A stretch of 64,000 nt of DNA, from contig OX345636.1 in NCBI GenBank assembly GCA_947044365.1, forward strand, positions 4,794,001 through 4,858,000, written 5' to 3'. Below the pieces are notes generated by a model. It saw nothing but the letters and a program-made list of their open reading frames with translations, was not told where the DNA came from and did not search any database. Of the stretch, positions 11,801-23,121 are shown piece by piece. Made by a program: the position numbers and the translations under genes. Each line of letters begins with the position of its first letter. Positions within the stretch are counted from its first letter, which is position 1. This DNA is from Petrosia ficiformis (lineage: Eukaryota > Porifera > Demospongiae > Haplosclerida > Petrosiidae).

Positions 11801-14563
11801 ATTTTGGTGTTATTGAGTAAGTTACTGGCTTTGCAACTAATACGAGTCCTGAATTTACATAGAAATAACCAGAAGAGGTTACAAAACCTCTAAAAGAAAA
11901 ATGGAGAAAACGGAAAAAATCATTTTTTAAGAGGCGAAAGAGGTCAATACCTGAAAACGCCCGATACACCATTTCAATTGGATCTCCTGTTACTACACAT
12001 TTGATGTTCCTTAAATTGTAATAATCATTTTATACTACAGGCAAAAAGGTAGTAACGATGCTGTTTCTTCTCAATGTACAACAAATTTAATCATTGCAAA
12101 AGAATGTGACAAGGTATATGAGTAATGGTCATAATTACTTGTGTTAAAGAAAATAATCATGGAATTTTGTTAGTATTGTTTTCATTATTTAGCAACCAGT
12201 AATTTTAGAGAAACAAGAGCTTAGGGATGACAATGTTCAGTTAATGTGAATTACTTTATTTAATACACTTGGATCTACATAATAATGTTTTGCAGGTCAA
12301 GGGAACACTCACCTCCCCTCTCATTTGATATTATTGATCTTACATCAAGCACACCTGTTAAGGTATTATTATTTAATAGTGAAATCAGTTCCTCCATGCT
12401 GCTGTGCAATTCACCAGAGATCACAAGATGATAATGCATCACATAAGTCTGCTAAAAGATTGAAATTGTAAGCAATCTGAATGTATGATGATAGTAAACT
12501 GTGTTATGTATTGTTATTACATTAGTCCTAACATTGAACATGGATCAGAAGTAAATAAGATATGACTTGTTTCTCAACCACAATCTTTCATTTTCTTGCA
12601 CTTTAGCAACATAGATTAATAGTTTTGAAAACAAAGGAAAACAAAGGCCTTCTGAATTCGAAAGATCATGAATTGTGCTGGATGAATTGTGCAGTACAGA
12701 TCCTAAACGATACAATGCTACCTCATTATTTGATTAGTAAGTACTTAAGATTATAAATACTATCCAATACTAGCTTAATAATTTTTTTTTATAATAGCAT
12801 TACATCCATTGTCACTGAATTCTATTCAGAAAGAGTTGGTTGATATTCACCAAGATCTACAACAAGGTGATATTGCAGACTCCTCTCTCTTAACAGTACG
12901 ATTTTACATAGTCATGTTACAAAATACATGAAACCACATAATGACAACTATAATAATGCAGGTTGCTTTACTAGAAATAGCACCAAACACAGATCAAGAT
13001 GTTTGTGAAGCAATGGCTAAACTGATTCCATTGTTAACAGATAATTTGAAGGTGTCAGTGTAACAAGTCTTTTTCGCATCATCTTATTCAAAATTCATCC
13101 TTTAGAATAAAAGTTTCGGAGAGAAAATATTTCACACCGATATTGAGAGACATGCTTTATGTGAACAGTGCAGCTATGTACATGCATTACACATGGATGG
13201 TATAAGTACAAACTTACTAATACTTCCTTTTTACAGCACATTGAAGTGGTTAGTTATACAAATCTAAATGAGAATATAACAGCTACTAAAGGAAGGACTA
13301 CATTGTCTTCCTTGATTATGAGTCAAATGACAATTCTATGCAAAACACCGGAACATATTAACAGGTGACATCTTACAGACTATGGCATAATTTGTACACA
13401 CATAATATTATACACCTGTTTCAGATATTGTCCAGTTTGTCCAGGGGAAGTCCATGTATGTATTACTGGAGAAACTATCCATTTACCCGATTTTATGGTG
13501 GTATCAATTCCACGAAAAGTTACTACAAATCGTATATTGCACACTCCAATTCAGCTAGATACGTAAGCACAGAATAATTATGACTTTAATTTTAATTACA
13601 ATTAATTATGCAATAGATGTATTTCACTAACCGAAACTCATTCTGGACTGAATTTCATTAGAGAATTCACTCTTATGGCTGTAGTGGTAAGTACTTCAAA
13701 ATGTCATAAAATTTTGATTTATTCTTGATATACATGTGTAGATTCATCAAGCAGAGAATGAACACTGTAAGCTTAGTTTGTAATTCATACAAGATTTATA
13801 ATTACAATTAATTATTTCAGATATTATAATAGTTTGGAACAACAAGTCTTGGACTGTTTACAATGATAGCGTCGTATCTGAAAGAAATGAAAACTATGTC
13901 AAGGATAAATTTGTGGAGGTAACAAGTATAAATTCCAGATACATGTACCCCTACAAACAGTACAATTTCCTTGCAGATGAATGCAACCCTTGCCTTATAT
14001 TCATCAGGACAGTCAAATGTAAGGCTAACAGTGTTACAGTACTATCATAATTATCATGAATGCCACTATAGGTGTTTATACCACATTTAAGTGGTTCACA
14101 ACACCACCCCATGACGTCATGGGCATCTGTAAGTTGGTGTTTTACATGTTGCTTTCATTGCTTATCTTTACAAAATACAGTGTGAGGCTTACACAGAAAG
14201 TGACAGCTCTGCAACACCCAATGTGAGTATACAAATGTACAAATGTTTAATGACAATTATTAGTGCATGTATAGATAGTTTGACACTGTTCCTATCGAGT
14301 TGAAAACACTGCAAGAAGGACAGTGGCTAGATGCTCATGTGATATCAGCGTACCTTAGACTGCTAATTACAGAGATGAATAAAGTAATATTATTTATAAT
14401 TATGTGCAACTGTTAAGGTTATATTAAAATTCTGTCATTGACTGTATCATGTATAATTATAGGAAGGCAGAAATTTGTTTACCTTTGATCCAGTATTTCT
14501 TGATGGAGTGGAAACCACACCCCTAATTCCGTCAATATGGACAAATGCAATAATTTTGGGATA
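8891..14563 (+). pseudogene. MULE-like transposase with PHD finger and USP deubiquitinase domains
   Basis: Many short plus-strand exons with GT-AG borders. In order: a Lys/Glu-rich exon (8891 on); a PHD-type finger (9262-9402; CDYCGNFYHTEC, then CQLC); a Cys-rich GCM1/FLYWCH-like DNA-binding region and transposase core (9703-10860; motifs FCDATGTL and VVIDRS with candidate catalytic Asp); further transposase exons to about 11980; then a USP (peptidase C19) fold. The USP has the Cys box CWMNCAVQIL (Cys codon 12676-12678), zinc-binding CEQC and CPVC pairs, the His box at 13763-13765 (ENEHY) and the closing WTVYNDS motif. The last exons (about 14280-14563) resemble the start of a Ulp1 protease (WLDAHVISAYLRLL) and then enter a tandem repeat. 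One frameshift is seen, in a T run near 10793; the rest is open. The first exons and the start codon are uncertain. Confidence 0.75.
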
Positions 14564-15430
14564 AATTATGATATTGATGAAGTTACGAGTACAGTCACAA
14601 TCTATCAAAGTCACTTTCAGATAGAGGGTACTCCAATTGATATAAAAGTGACTTGATGGAGTGGAAACCACACCCCTAATTTCGTCAATATGGACAAATG
14701 CAATAATTTTGGGATAAATTATGATATTGATGAAGTTACAAGTACAATCACAATCTATCAAAGTCACTTTCAGATAGAGGGTACTCCAATTGATATAAAA
14801 GTGACTTGATGGAGTTGAGACCACACCTCTAATTCCGTTAATATGGACAAATGCAATAATTTTGGAATAAATTACGATATTGATGAAGTTACGAGTACAA
14901 TCACAATCTATAAAAGTCACTTTCAGATAGAGGGTACTCTAAGTGATATAAAAGTGACTTGATGGAGTTGAGATCACACCCCTAATTCCGTCAATATGGA
15001 CAAATGCAATAATTTTGGGATAAATTACGATATTGATGAAGTTACAAGTACAATCACAATCTATAAAAGTCACTTTCAGATAGAGGGTACTCTAAGTGAT
15101 ATAAAAGTGACTTGATGGAGTTGAGACCACACCTCTAATTCCGTCAATATGGACAAATGCAATAATTTTGGGATAAATTATGATATTGATGAAGTTACAA
15201 GTACAATCACAATCTATCAAAGTCACTTGCAGATAGAGGGTACTCCAATTGATATAAAAGTGACTTGATGGAGTGGAAACCACACCCCTAATTCCGTCAA
15301 TATGGACAAATGCAATAATTTTGGGATAAATTATGATATTGATGAAGTTACGAGTACAGTCACAATCTATAAAAGTCACTTGCAGATAGAGGGTACTCCA
15401 ATTGATATAAAAGAGACTTGATGGACTTGA
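14502..15430. repeat. 153-bp tandem repeat, six copies plus a partial
   Basis: The anchor gatggagt recurs at 14502, 14655, 14808, 14961, 15114, 15267 and (variant) 15420, exactly 153 bases apart each time. Copies differ by a few substitutions (for example ggaaac versus tgagac). Because 153 is a multiple of three, long minus-strand frames stay open across copies, but they have no start context and no recognisable domain. The array begins inside the Ulp1-like coding end of the MULE gene and appears to replace the rest of that domain. Confidence 0.9.
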
Positions 15431-16135
15431 GACAATTCCGCCTATATGGAGAAATATTACATTTTCTGAGATAATCACAAAAATTATGAATCATCGTTTT
15501 CTAGGAACAGCACTCCAGACTATTTGATTATATTCTTCTAGAATTTCAGGACATAGATTCTAAGCCCCATAGCGTCCATACACATAAATATAGCTGACTA
15601 AATCACATAATTTTATAATTATATATATTATATATACACAGTTAGTTTATATAATTTTATAACTATATATACAGTTAGTTAAGTTACCTCGACTGAGATA
15701 ACAAAGGCAGTAGTTCTTCACCTCACATAAATACAGATCAACACCGCCATATTACTATCGCTGTCATAAAACAATGTTAATCGACTTATTCGGTGACAAT
15801 TTCACAGGAATGTCCTTGCGGTTTTCATTATTATCTGGTATGTGTAGATTGATTTGAATATGTCGCTAACTTTACGACAGTCATCCAATGCTATTGACAG
15901 AATTATTGATCAAGTAGCTACCATAACATAACAAACAAAGGTTATGATATTACACGACAGTACAGTTGAATGAAATCTAAACAACATTGCTAATGAATTT
16001 ATTGAATATTCTGAACGTAGACTTAAAATCAATGGTAAAATTTAATATTCTAAAATACGGTTTATATACAATAGTGTTACCATGAAATTTGATAGAATAG
16101 CCAATGATTACCATACTCTTCTGCCTGTGCTTCAT

Positions 16136-19100
16136 TAGTCTCGTTCCCAGACCCGCCTACTTATTTGGACGAAAAGGGGGTCTGGTGACTCGACTTCACT
16201 TTTTTTGTTGCAAGACTCAGTTTCACACCGCAGATGTTGGTATGCGTGTGGTTTATGAATATCATTACATTGATGATGAATATTATTAAAACATAGTGAG
16301 GTGTTATAATTATAAAATGGCCTGTCAAAGTAGTTTGCTTTGTATAATTGAAGATGTTGAGAAAGAATTTGGATTTATCTTAAAGGAGAAACAGAAAGAA
16401 GTTTGTTAACTATTGAAGATGGTGTCAAGTTTGAACTCTGACTATGAATGGCCGATTTCACCACTCTATTTACATGTTCTAAATGTAGATCCATAGATAT
16501 ATTTGTCCCAGGAGTTCCTTTAGTGTTCACAAATCTTGAGTACAATAATTGCTGCTTCATTCGAGGAGGTAGAATGACATGTGCTTGTATCCGCAAAATG
16601 AGCCCTTCAAGCGAGTACTTGGTTTTTCTTGCAGAGCGGAAAATAAGAACTAGGAACTTCCACACAGTCAACAGTCTTTCTCCATCTCCTTCATGAACAC
16701 TGTCGTTAAATTCTAGTAATAGAGCACCTAGCGATAATACCTCACGTGCATAAGCTCTAACCTGATCATTGTCCTTGTAATCTTTATCATCATAGGGAGA
16801 TATATTAATATAACTACTAACCATCTCTGTTACTGCAGAATTAAAAAGTTTTTCTGAGACGTACTATCATTGTCTGTATCCAACTGATCAAGAAAGGTAG
16901 ACAAAGGGCTGTCTTGGATTGTATTCATTTTAAAATGATGTAAAGCTGCTGTAATAAAGTGTCCAATTACAACTACTTCAAAAAGTCTTCAGCAGCATGA
17001 ACATTTTGCTTGGGTTTTTCAGGAATGTTAGTTCTGTTAATTAGGTGTTTCAGTTGACATAGTGTACCTCCTTCAGACATAGAACTAGGGTTATACAATC
17101 GTTTATATATTGTCTACAAATAAAACATACCCATGTGTGAAGGAGGTTTGTGTGTATATACAATTACATGTATGTATGTACATTCACTTGCATTCATTAA
17201 TGTATGTACATATGAAACAACAGCTCTAATTTGCTCTACATATTGAGATTGAACATAAGGGTTACAGTTCATTATAGGGAGAAACACTATTAGTGTATAA
17301 TCTTATAATGGAGCATAATAACTTACACCAAGAAAGCTGACTTTAGCGTGCCAATCGGCAACAACTGGAACGAATCCTCTGAGTTGGTCAATACCATTTT
17401 CTGAATTAGATCTTATAGCCTGTGCCCCTCTCATGCGTTCTACAGTAAGCTGGTCACCATTATATATGATGTTGTGAAATGAATCCAATCTCATTACCTC
17501 AACCTCATCTAATCCAACTACCTCTTTAACCATCACAGATGAAGATGGAACGTACTGGTGGTGATCTTCTAGAAGGCTGACCATTTCAGACACTTTCATT
17601 TCATTTCGTAAATTGATTCCAAGAGGAACCTAAACAATGAAAATGATAAAATAGTGTAACAACAGACTGTATACTGCTTACCACATGTGATCTACCACTC
17701 ATCTCAGAGGAATACGAATGTTTAATGTGAAGTTCTACTAGAGATGAAAACTTAGAAAAGCCTGGAATGTACTTCACTAGAATTCTAGCAACAATTGCTA
17801 TTAGGTAAAAATGACTGGACATCAAAAGATGATGTATCTGGTACTGGGATTTGATCAGTGAACATAGAAAAATCACACCTGTCTTTCACTACAATTGAAT
17901 TGAACCAATGCATGGAACGAGTTTGTGAATGTACAGTTTGATGGCGAGGTCTAACGTTTCGATCCAAGTTATCACCTGCTAACACATAGCCATTCCACTG
18001 TTTTTGTTCTGCGATCAAATATAAGCAGTAACTATAGCAAGTATAATTGTTATACCTGTACAAGTACCTGTAGTATCAGATGTAGATAATAGTTCATTTT
18101 CATCACGTAATACAGGACAATGATCAGACTGCTCTGGAGTAGATGATCTTTGAAAGCTAGAACAAGGAGAATCGATACATGTGGTTGTGACTGGAGAATA
18201 CTCAGGTGTTTCAACAATAGAAGACAAACTAGCTGCTGACAATGCCGATGGAGAACTTTCAAATATTAAAGTTGGTCCCTACAAAAACAGTGCTTAAGCA
18301 CATAAATAAAAAGATTACAATTTTATGTACCTGCTGTGCACATGCAACTCTAGAAATCAATGTATCCTTCCAAGCTAGAACATCATCATTAAAACTCTCA
18401 GCAATGATATCCATCATGCGCAAAGTTGAACGGTATGACAAGCATACCATGACCTTCTGAAGACGACGAAAAACCTATCATGTAGAATGTAATCAGGTAA
18501 TATTTGCAAACAGAATGTTGAAAATTGCGTTACCTGTTGATTGGCATGACCTGACTTCAGTATTAATGATATCATACCTTGAACGACATTAATATGAGGA
18601 TTTCTCAACTTCAGTAGAATACTTGCACAGACACACAGTGATGGGCCATTTTCTCACTAACTCTAACAGGCAAACACTCCTTAAGAAAGGTAGCTAATAT
18701 TGGACAGTGATCTTCAATTTCTGACCAAACACGATCCCATGTGAATCTCTCTAGTGAATCTTTACTCTTGAACTGTAAAATGGAGAAGTGTTTCAATGAA
18801 GATATAAATTTCATTTCATTTCTAGCTTCACGAGCTACAATCCTAACAATGTGCTGCTTTAAAGTAGGATTACGAACTGCTGATTTAGCAATAGCAATTC
18901 GTCTTCCCCGACTGACACACTTCCCTAGTCTTTTAAGGGATTGTGACAATTCACGCACTTGAGGCCTAGATTTATACCCAACTACAACCTATAATAACAA
19001 AGCTGAATAATTACTTAACTTCAATTAACATAGATGTCATCTTACTGCAACTCTGGGTGACTGTTGCTTTTGATTAATAAATGTATCACACAATCGCTTG

Positions 19101-19758
19101 CAAGTTTGCCTAAATTTACTTGTGTCAATTCTAGGTCTTTTATGAGGAGTCTGCATGCCAATTAATTCCTGATCATCCTGTTCCCTTGATCTTTTCTAAA
19201 AGGGAAAATTGATGTCAAGCATATTCATGTGCCACAGTGGGAGTACTACCTGAGGAGTGGAAATTTCTTCATTATTCTGTTCTTCCTCAAGTATTTCAGT
19301 TGCCTTTGTAAATAATACATAAACAGACACTCACCACAATTAACATCATAATATTTTTCAAATATTTAAATTATAGAAATACTTACTCCATCAACTAACA
19401 AATCTTTGATTCTTTTTTTAATTGGCTCTATGGTCGTTACAGCAGCTGAGTACTTCTTCAATATACAACAGCAAAGTTTACAAAGAAGTCCATCTAGTGT
19501 TTGATGTATTTTACTGGTGGACATATCCTTCCTTTCCGCTTCGAGTATACCTACTGCAATATCGTATAGGCAATAATTACCCTCTCTTTTGGTAAATTAC
19601 AAGACAGGAGTAACACGAGAAAGTCGCCATTTTTAATCATCAATGTAATAATATTCATAAACCACACGCATACCAACACCTGCGGTGTGAAACTGAGTGT
19701 TGCGTGAACCAGACCCCCTTTTCGTCCAAATAAGTTGGCGGGTCTGGGAACGAGACTA
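16136..19758 (-). mobile_element. DUF6589 transposon with about 130-bp inverted ends and 9-bp duplication
   Basis: The ends TAGTCTCGTTCCCAGACCCG are inverted at both sides. Similarity extends roughly 130 bp inward with one gap of about 20 bases. The flanks are gtgcttcat on both sides (16127-16135 and 19759-19767), a perfect 9-bp target duplication. Each end contains an internal inverted motif, CAGACCC and GGGTCTGG. The interior carries one minus-strand gene of the DUF6589 type. Three other elements in the window share the TAGTCT ends, so this appears to be the parent type of a family. Confidence 0.9.
16375..19524 (-). pseudogene. DUF6589-type transposon protein, multi-exon, frameshifted
   Basis: The start is taken at 19524 (MSTSKIHQ). 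Exons: 19524-19387, 19303-19250, 19195-19046, 18988-18534, then further short exons down to the stop at 16375. The N-terminus has a small Cys cluster (LCKLCCC). Motifs recognised from memory as DUF6589 are VLAGDNLDRN, MHWFNSIVVKDR, a HIKHSYSSEM block, RGAQAIRSNSENG, ADWHAKVSFLG, FNDSVHEGDGERLL and SRFVNTKGTPG. Candidate acidic catalytic residues lie in the GDNLD, ADW and HEGD motifs. At least four frameshifts are visible: near 18640 (TG run), 17810, 16985 (T run) and 16860 (A run). Either the copy is decaying or some are sequence errors. The family name should be confirmed by a profile search. Confidence 0.75.
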
Positions 19759-20117
19759 GTGCTTCATTAGCTTACTGCAAAATTATTTACCAGCAAAATG
19801 TTGCAGGCCACATCTTGCTTTGAATAGACTGTATTTCTAGTAAATAGCAACTTCTTGCATTGTAACTGAACAAGAAACATCCATACTCACAAAGTAATTT
19901 TGTGGAATGCTTCATTACATGGAGGGAAATTAGTCTGTAGTGTTTTCTATGAAATGTTTATTTAGTATAAAACTTCCCAGTTAATTTGATAACAGGTTAA
20001 ATGAGGTCTCTATAAACTGATAGAAACATATACATCTTTTTAAAAGAGTAATTAGATTACAAAATGAGGTTTGAACATAGTACTGAAGTAGTGATATATA
20101 ATGTTCCTATAAAAATT

Positions 20118-20181
20118 GACTTATCATCAACATCACACTTTTGTATTGGACATAAAGAAGTGTGATGTTGATGATAAAGTC
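20118..20181. repeat. Inverted repeat, 23-bp arms
   Basis: Arms 20118-20140 and 20158-20181 are nearly perfect inverses (ttatcatcaacatcacactt against its complement), with a loop of about 17 bases. It could be a folded-back element end or a hairpin transcript; no gene is attached. Confidence 0.6.
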
Positions 20182-20539
20182 TATTTTGAAACATTTGGGC
20201 TCATGGCCAATATATATATATACCTTGTCACGTTTTAGGTATGCTTTAGATAACTAAGAATCTACTTTCTTTTGCAAAGTACCAAGTTTGGTGGAGGAGC
20301 TCTACATACCAATTCTAAATAGCCTTAATCTTCTCTGTATATATATATATACATAGCATATATTTATATTAGTGTTATACTTGTATAGGTAAATGTATAG
20401 GTGCCTACACCTAGTCTGGATACCCGCCCCTTCGCTTGGAGGAAGAAGGGTCTGGGGACTTACAATTCACTAGCTTGTACACACGTTCAGATTACTGCGT
20501 GACAATCAGATTGAACGGCAGGTAAATTGTCACGTGATA

Positions 20540-20630
20540 ATTACCCAGATTAGTCAACTCAAAGAAGAACAAAGAAAGGCTATAGATGCTTTTGTGAGTG
20601 GTAAAGATGTATTTGTTCAAAACATGGCCT
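20540..20630 (+). pseudogene. RecQ-like helicase N-terminal fragment
   Basis: The plus-strand reading QLKEEQRKAIDAFVSGKDVF matches the segment just ahead of the Walker A motif in RecQ helicases (Q-motif region). The homology ends before the Walker A loop, where the element has lost its middle. Confidence 0.55.
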
Positions 20631-20810
20631 ACACTCAGTTCCACAGAATATTGATTCGCTACTTATACCTGCAACTGGAGCTACAGAAAGTCTTGTATCA
20701 ATAATGTTTTTAACTACTTTAGCTACAGGACTCAATTCAGATGGCTCTATAACTCTCCTTGCTCCACTTTTAGTCTCTACCCCGCATCCCAGGCATAGAC
20801 TTCCAGCCAT
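20580..20810 (-). pseudogene. N-terminal fragment of an unidentified Cys-containing transposon protein
   Basis: A 76-residue frame starts at 20810 just inside the right inverted end. It has CLGC and later CRPC pairs spaced as in a zinc-binding module. Position and orientation match the start of the DUF6589 protein in the 16136-19758 element, and both contain a Cys pair followed by a basic helix. Common origin is an inference. Confidence 0.4.
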
Positions 20811-21153
20811 CCCTACTCACGTGACTAGGAATGCTGTCATGTAACATATGCCCACATCCGCATTCCAGTTTGTACAACCTTGTCAATTGTAAGTCCCCAG
20901 ACCCTTCCTCCTCCTAGCGAAGGGGCGGGTATCCAGACTACTAAATATATATAGGTATAGGCAAGTACAGATACTTCCCAGACCATGTTTTCTGTTGGAA
21001 AAGATTGATACAACAGACAGCATCATTTTTAAAAAGCTATTTCCATTTTTTCTAGTAGTTAGCGAGTTAATTCATTTTCCAACAAAAATGGCTATATTGA
21101 GCACTGCTAAAAATTAGTGATGTACATGGATATATAACTAGAAAAAGGAGTGA

Positions 21154-21160
<7 letters not shown>

Positions 21161-21230
<70 letters not shown>
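21161..21230. repeat. AT dinucleotide microsatellite
   Basis: About 70 bases of (TA)n with one interruption (TACA). It yields spurious Ile/Tyr frames. Confidence 0.9.
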
Positions 21231-21234
<4 letters not shown>

Positions 21235-22269
21235 AGTACGATGATAGTACTCTCTATGTAGGGATGGCACCGAAAAAAAATGGCCACCCATACGTTTCAA
21301 TTGCAAGTGATGAGCTGAAATCTCTGGTAATATATACAAATAAGTTTTAATACACACATGCCTGTTCATATCTAGTGTTTTTATGACTACCAGCACCATC
21401 TAGATGGCCAAAGATTGTCGTTAAGGTAGATAACCGGCGAGTGGCAAAACTGGCAAAATCTTCATAATAATATTTTCCAGACAAATCATTTTTTGTTTGT
21501 TGAAATATCACAATGATTCTAGCACCATTCCAGTCGCATTTATAGTAAAATTCTGGTCTTAAAGTATCGAGATGATATCTTCAGATACCATGAAAGAAGA
21601 CAGTCTCAACGACTACAAAGATTTGATCTCGAATTGGATGCTAAGTGGAATTTAATTATGCATGCGCATTTGTATACTCGGAACATGGAAGCTGAAAAGG
21701 TGGAAGTGTTGGAATCATAAAGCATAGTAATAGCGTTTGTGAGCAAATACATTCTTATAATAATGAATATAATAATTATAACCATTGTATAATATTATAT
21801 ACTATGATAAGCATTGGAATACTGAATGGTTTATTGGAATTAACACTTTAAAACTAGATTGTTTATAAGTGTTTGTGTGATATGCTTTGATACCTTTGTA
21901 TGATTATTCTAGAAGTTTCTTATGCACATGTTTTTGTAGAACATTCTAGTTGAGCACATGGTTTTTGTAGATCCTTCGGAATCAATTCATTTATGTATAG
22001 TTAGTTATCTATCTTCTTTCAATATAATCGATTTGCATTAACTAATAAACTATTGGTTATTCGACTTGCTGCCATAAACTCTAACATGGTTGACACAGTG
22101 ACAGACACTAGGACTGCAGACAGTGCTGTAAGTGAAATAGAGAATAGACATCATCTGTAAATGAAAAAGAATGCATAAAAAAGTGATATATACAAAAGAC
22201 TGACCTTCATTGATGAACAAATTTTAATGAATATAATTATGTATGATTTATGATAATTTATTTATGGAA

Positions 22270-22690
22270 TCTAAAAAATATTCACGCCATTCAGGAAAAA
22301 AAAACAATGGAAACAAGAATAATAAAAAACATTTTCAATAAAAGTGAAAGAAGATGTAGGGATGTCAAAACCAAAAACCAAGGTTGGGAAGCTAACATAG
22401 GACCTAAAATTAAACAAACTACTTCAATATAACCCTACATAAGTACAGCTCTTTGTATTTTGTTTTATAGCGGTGTAAGTACTTATGTAGGGTTATATGG
22501 AAGTGGTTTATTTAATTTTGGGTCCTATCACGCCATTCAGAAAAAAAACAATAAAACCAGAATAATAAAAAACATTTTCAATAAAGGTGAAAGAAGATGT
22601 AGGGATGTCAAAAAGCAAGCAAACAAGGTTGGGAAGCTAACATATAGGACTCAAAATTAAACAAACCACTTCCATATAACCCTACATACG
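22270..22690. repeat. Duplicated segment with inverted arms
   Basis: A unit of about 165 bases starting at acgccattcag occurs twice in direct order (about 22283-22445 and 22529-22690). Both copies contain aaacattttcaataaa and gaagatgtagggatgtcaaaa. Between them the end sequence tatgtagggttatat lies inverted. This looks like two tandem short inverted-repeat elements or a duplicated element end. Confidence 0.65.
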
Positions 22691-23121
22691 TGTAGTGTCC
22701 AAATCTGGGTATGGAGAGTGGACATAAAGTTTTCAAGGTTGTATATGCCGGGTGTTCTAATAAGGAAAACTCTTGGGCTATGAGGAGTGTACACAAAGTT
22801 TTCATATGCAGGGTGTTGTGTTAGTGGAAACTCTCTGTGTACTTGTAGTTTCCAAGTGATGCACAAGCATGAAATTTGCTACATCTATACAGAAAAAAAG
22901 TCACATTAATTTCCTATAATACATGTTTAAGATTTGGAAACATCACATGAAGTGAAAATTAATGTACAATTCCTAACTTTAGGAAATGTATTATACAAGT
23001 TGCCTGAAAATGGCTTTTTATTCAAATATTCTGATGTTATGAAATGCTATGAAATAATTATTAATTCTTGGTATATGTAGTCATTGGAAACTTGGGTATC
23101 CAGGATATATAGAGTAGCAGC

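Larger units (their letters stand above)
8356..15881 (+). mobile_element. MULE-like element carrying PHD, transposase, USP and Ulp1-like coding parts
   Basis: Inverted ends begin ACTGTCGTGAAGTTAGCGAC on the left; the right inverse differs by G to A at one base, and similarity runs about 27 bp. The 9-bp sequence catccaatg flanks both sides (8347-8355 and 15882-15890), the duplication length typical of Mutator-like elements. Removing the element and one duplication leaves a sequence that aligns with the uninterrupted region upstream of gene C near 61588-61640, which acts as a paralogous empty site. The interior holds one multi-exon plus-strand gene and a 153-bp tandem repeat near the right end. 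Confidence 0.85.
20412..20940. mobile_element. Short element of the TAGTCT family with fragments of two genes
   Basis: Inverted ends TAGTCTGGATACCCGCCCC, about 45 bp, include the AAGGGTCTGG motif shared with the DUF6589 element. No convincing 9-bp duplication is seen (gcctacacc against ctaaatata). It appears to be an internal-deletion derivative. From the left it holds the start of a RecQ-like helicase, and from the right, on the minus strand, the start of a different Cys-containing protein (MAGSLCLGCGVETKS). Confidence 0.7.

Noticed and set aside
14502..15430. Possible CRISPR-like array
   Set aside because: The units are 153 bases, contiguous and without unique spacers, in eukaryotic DNA; it is a tandem repeat.
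14447..15478. Minus-strand frames of 157 and 128 residues
   Set aside because: They are translations of the 153-bp tandem repeat, whose period preserves frame; there is no known domain and no gene context.
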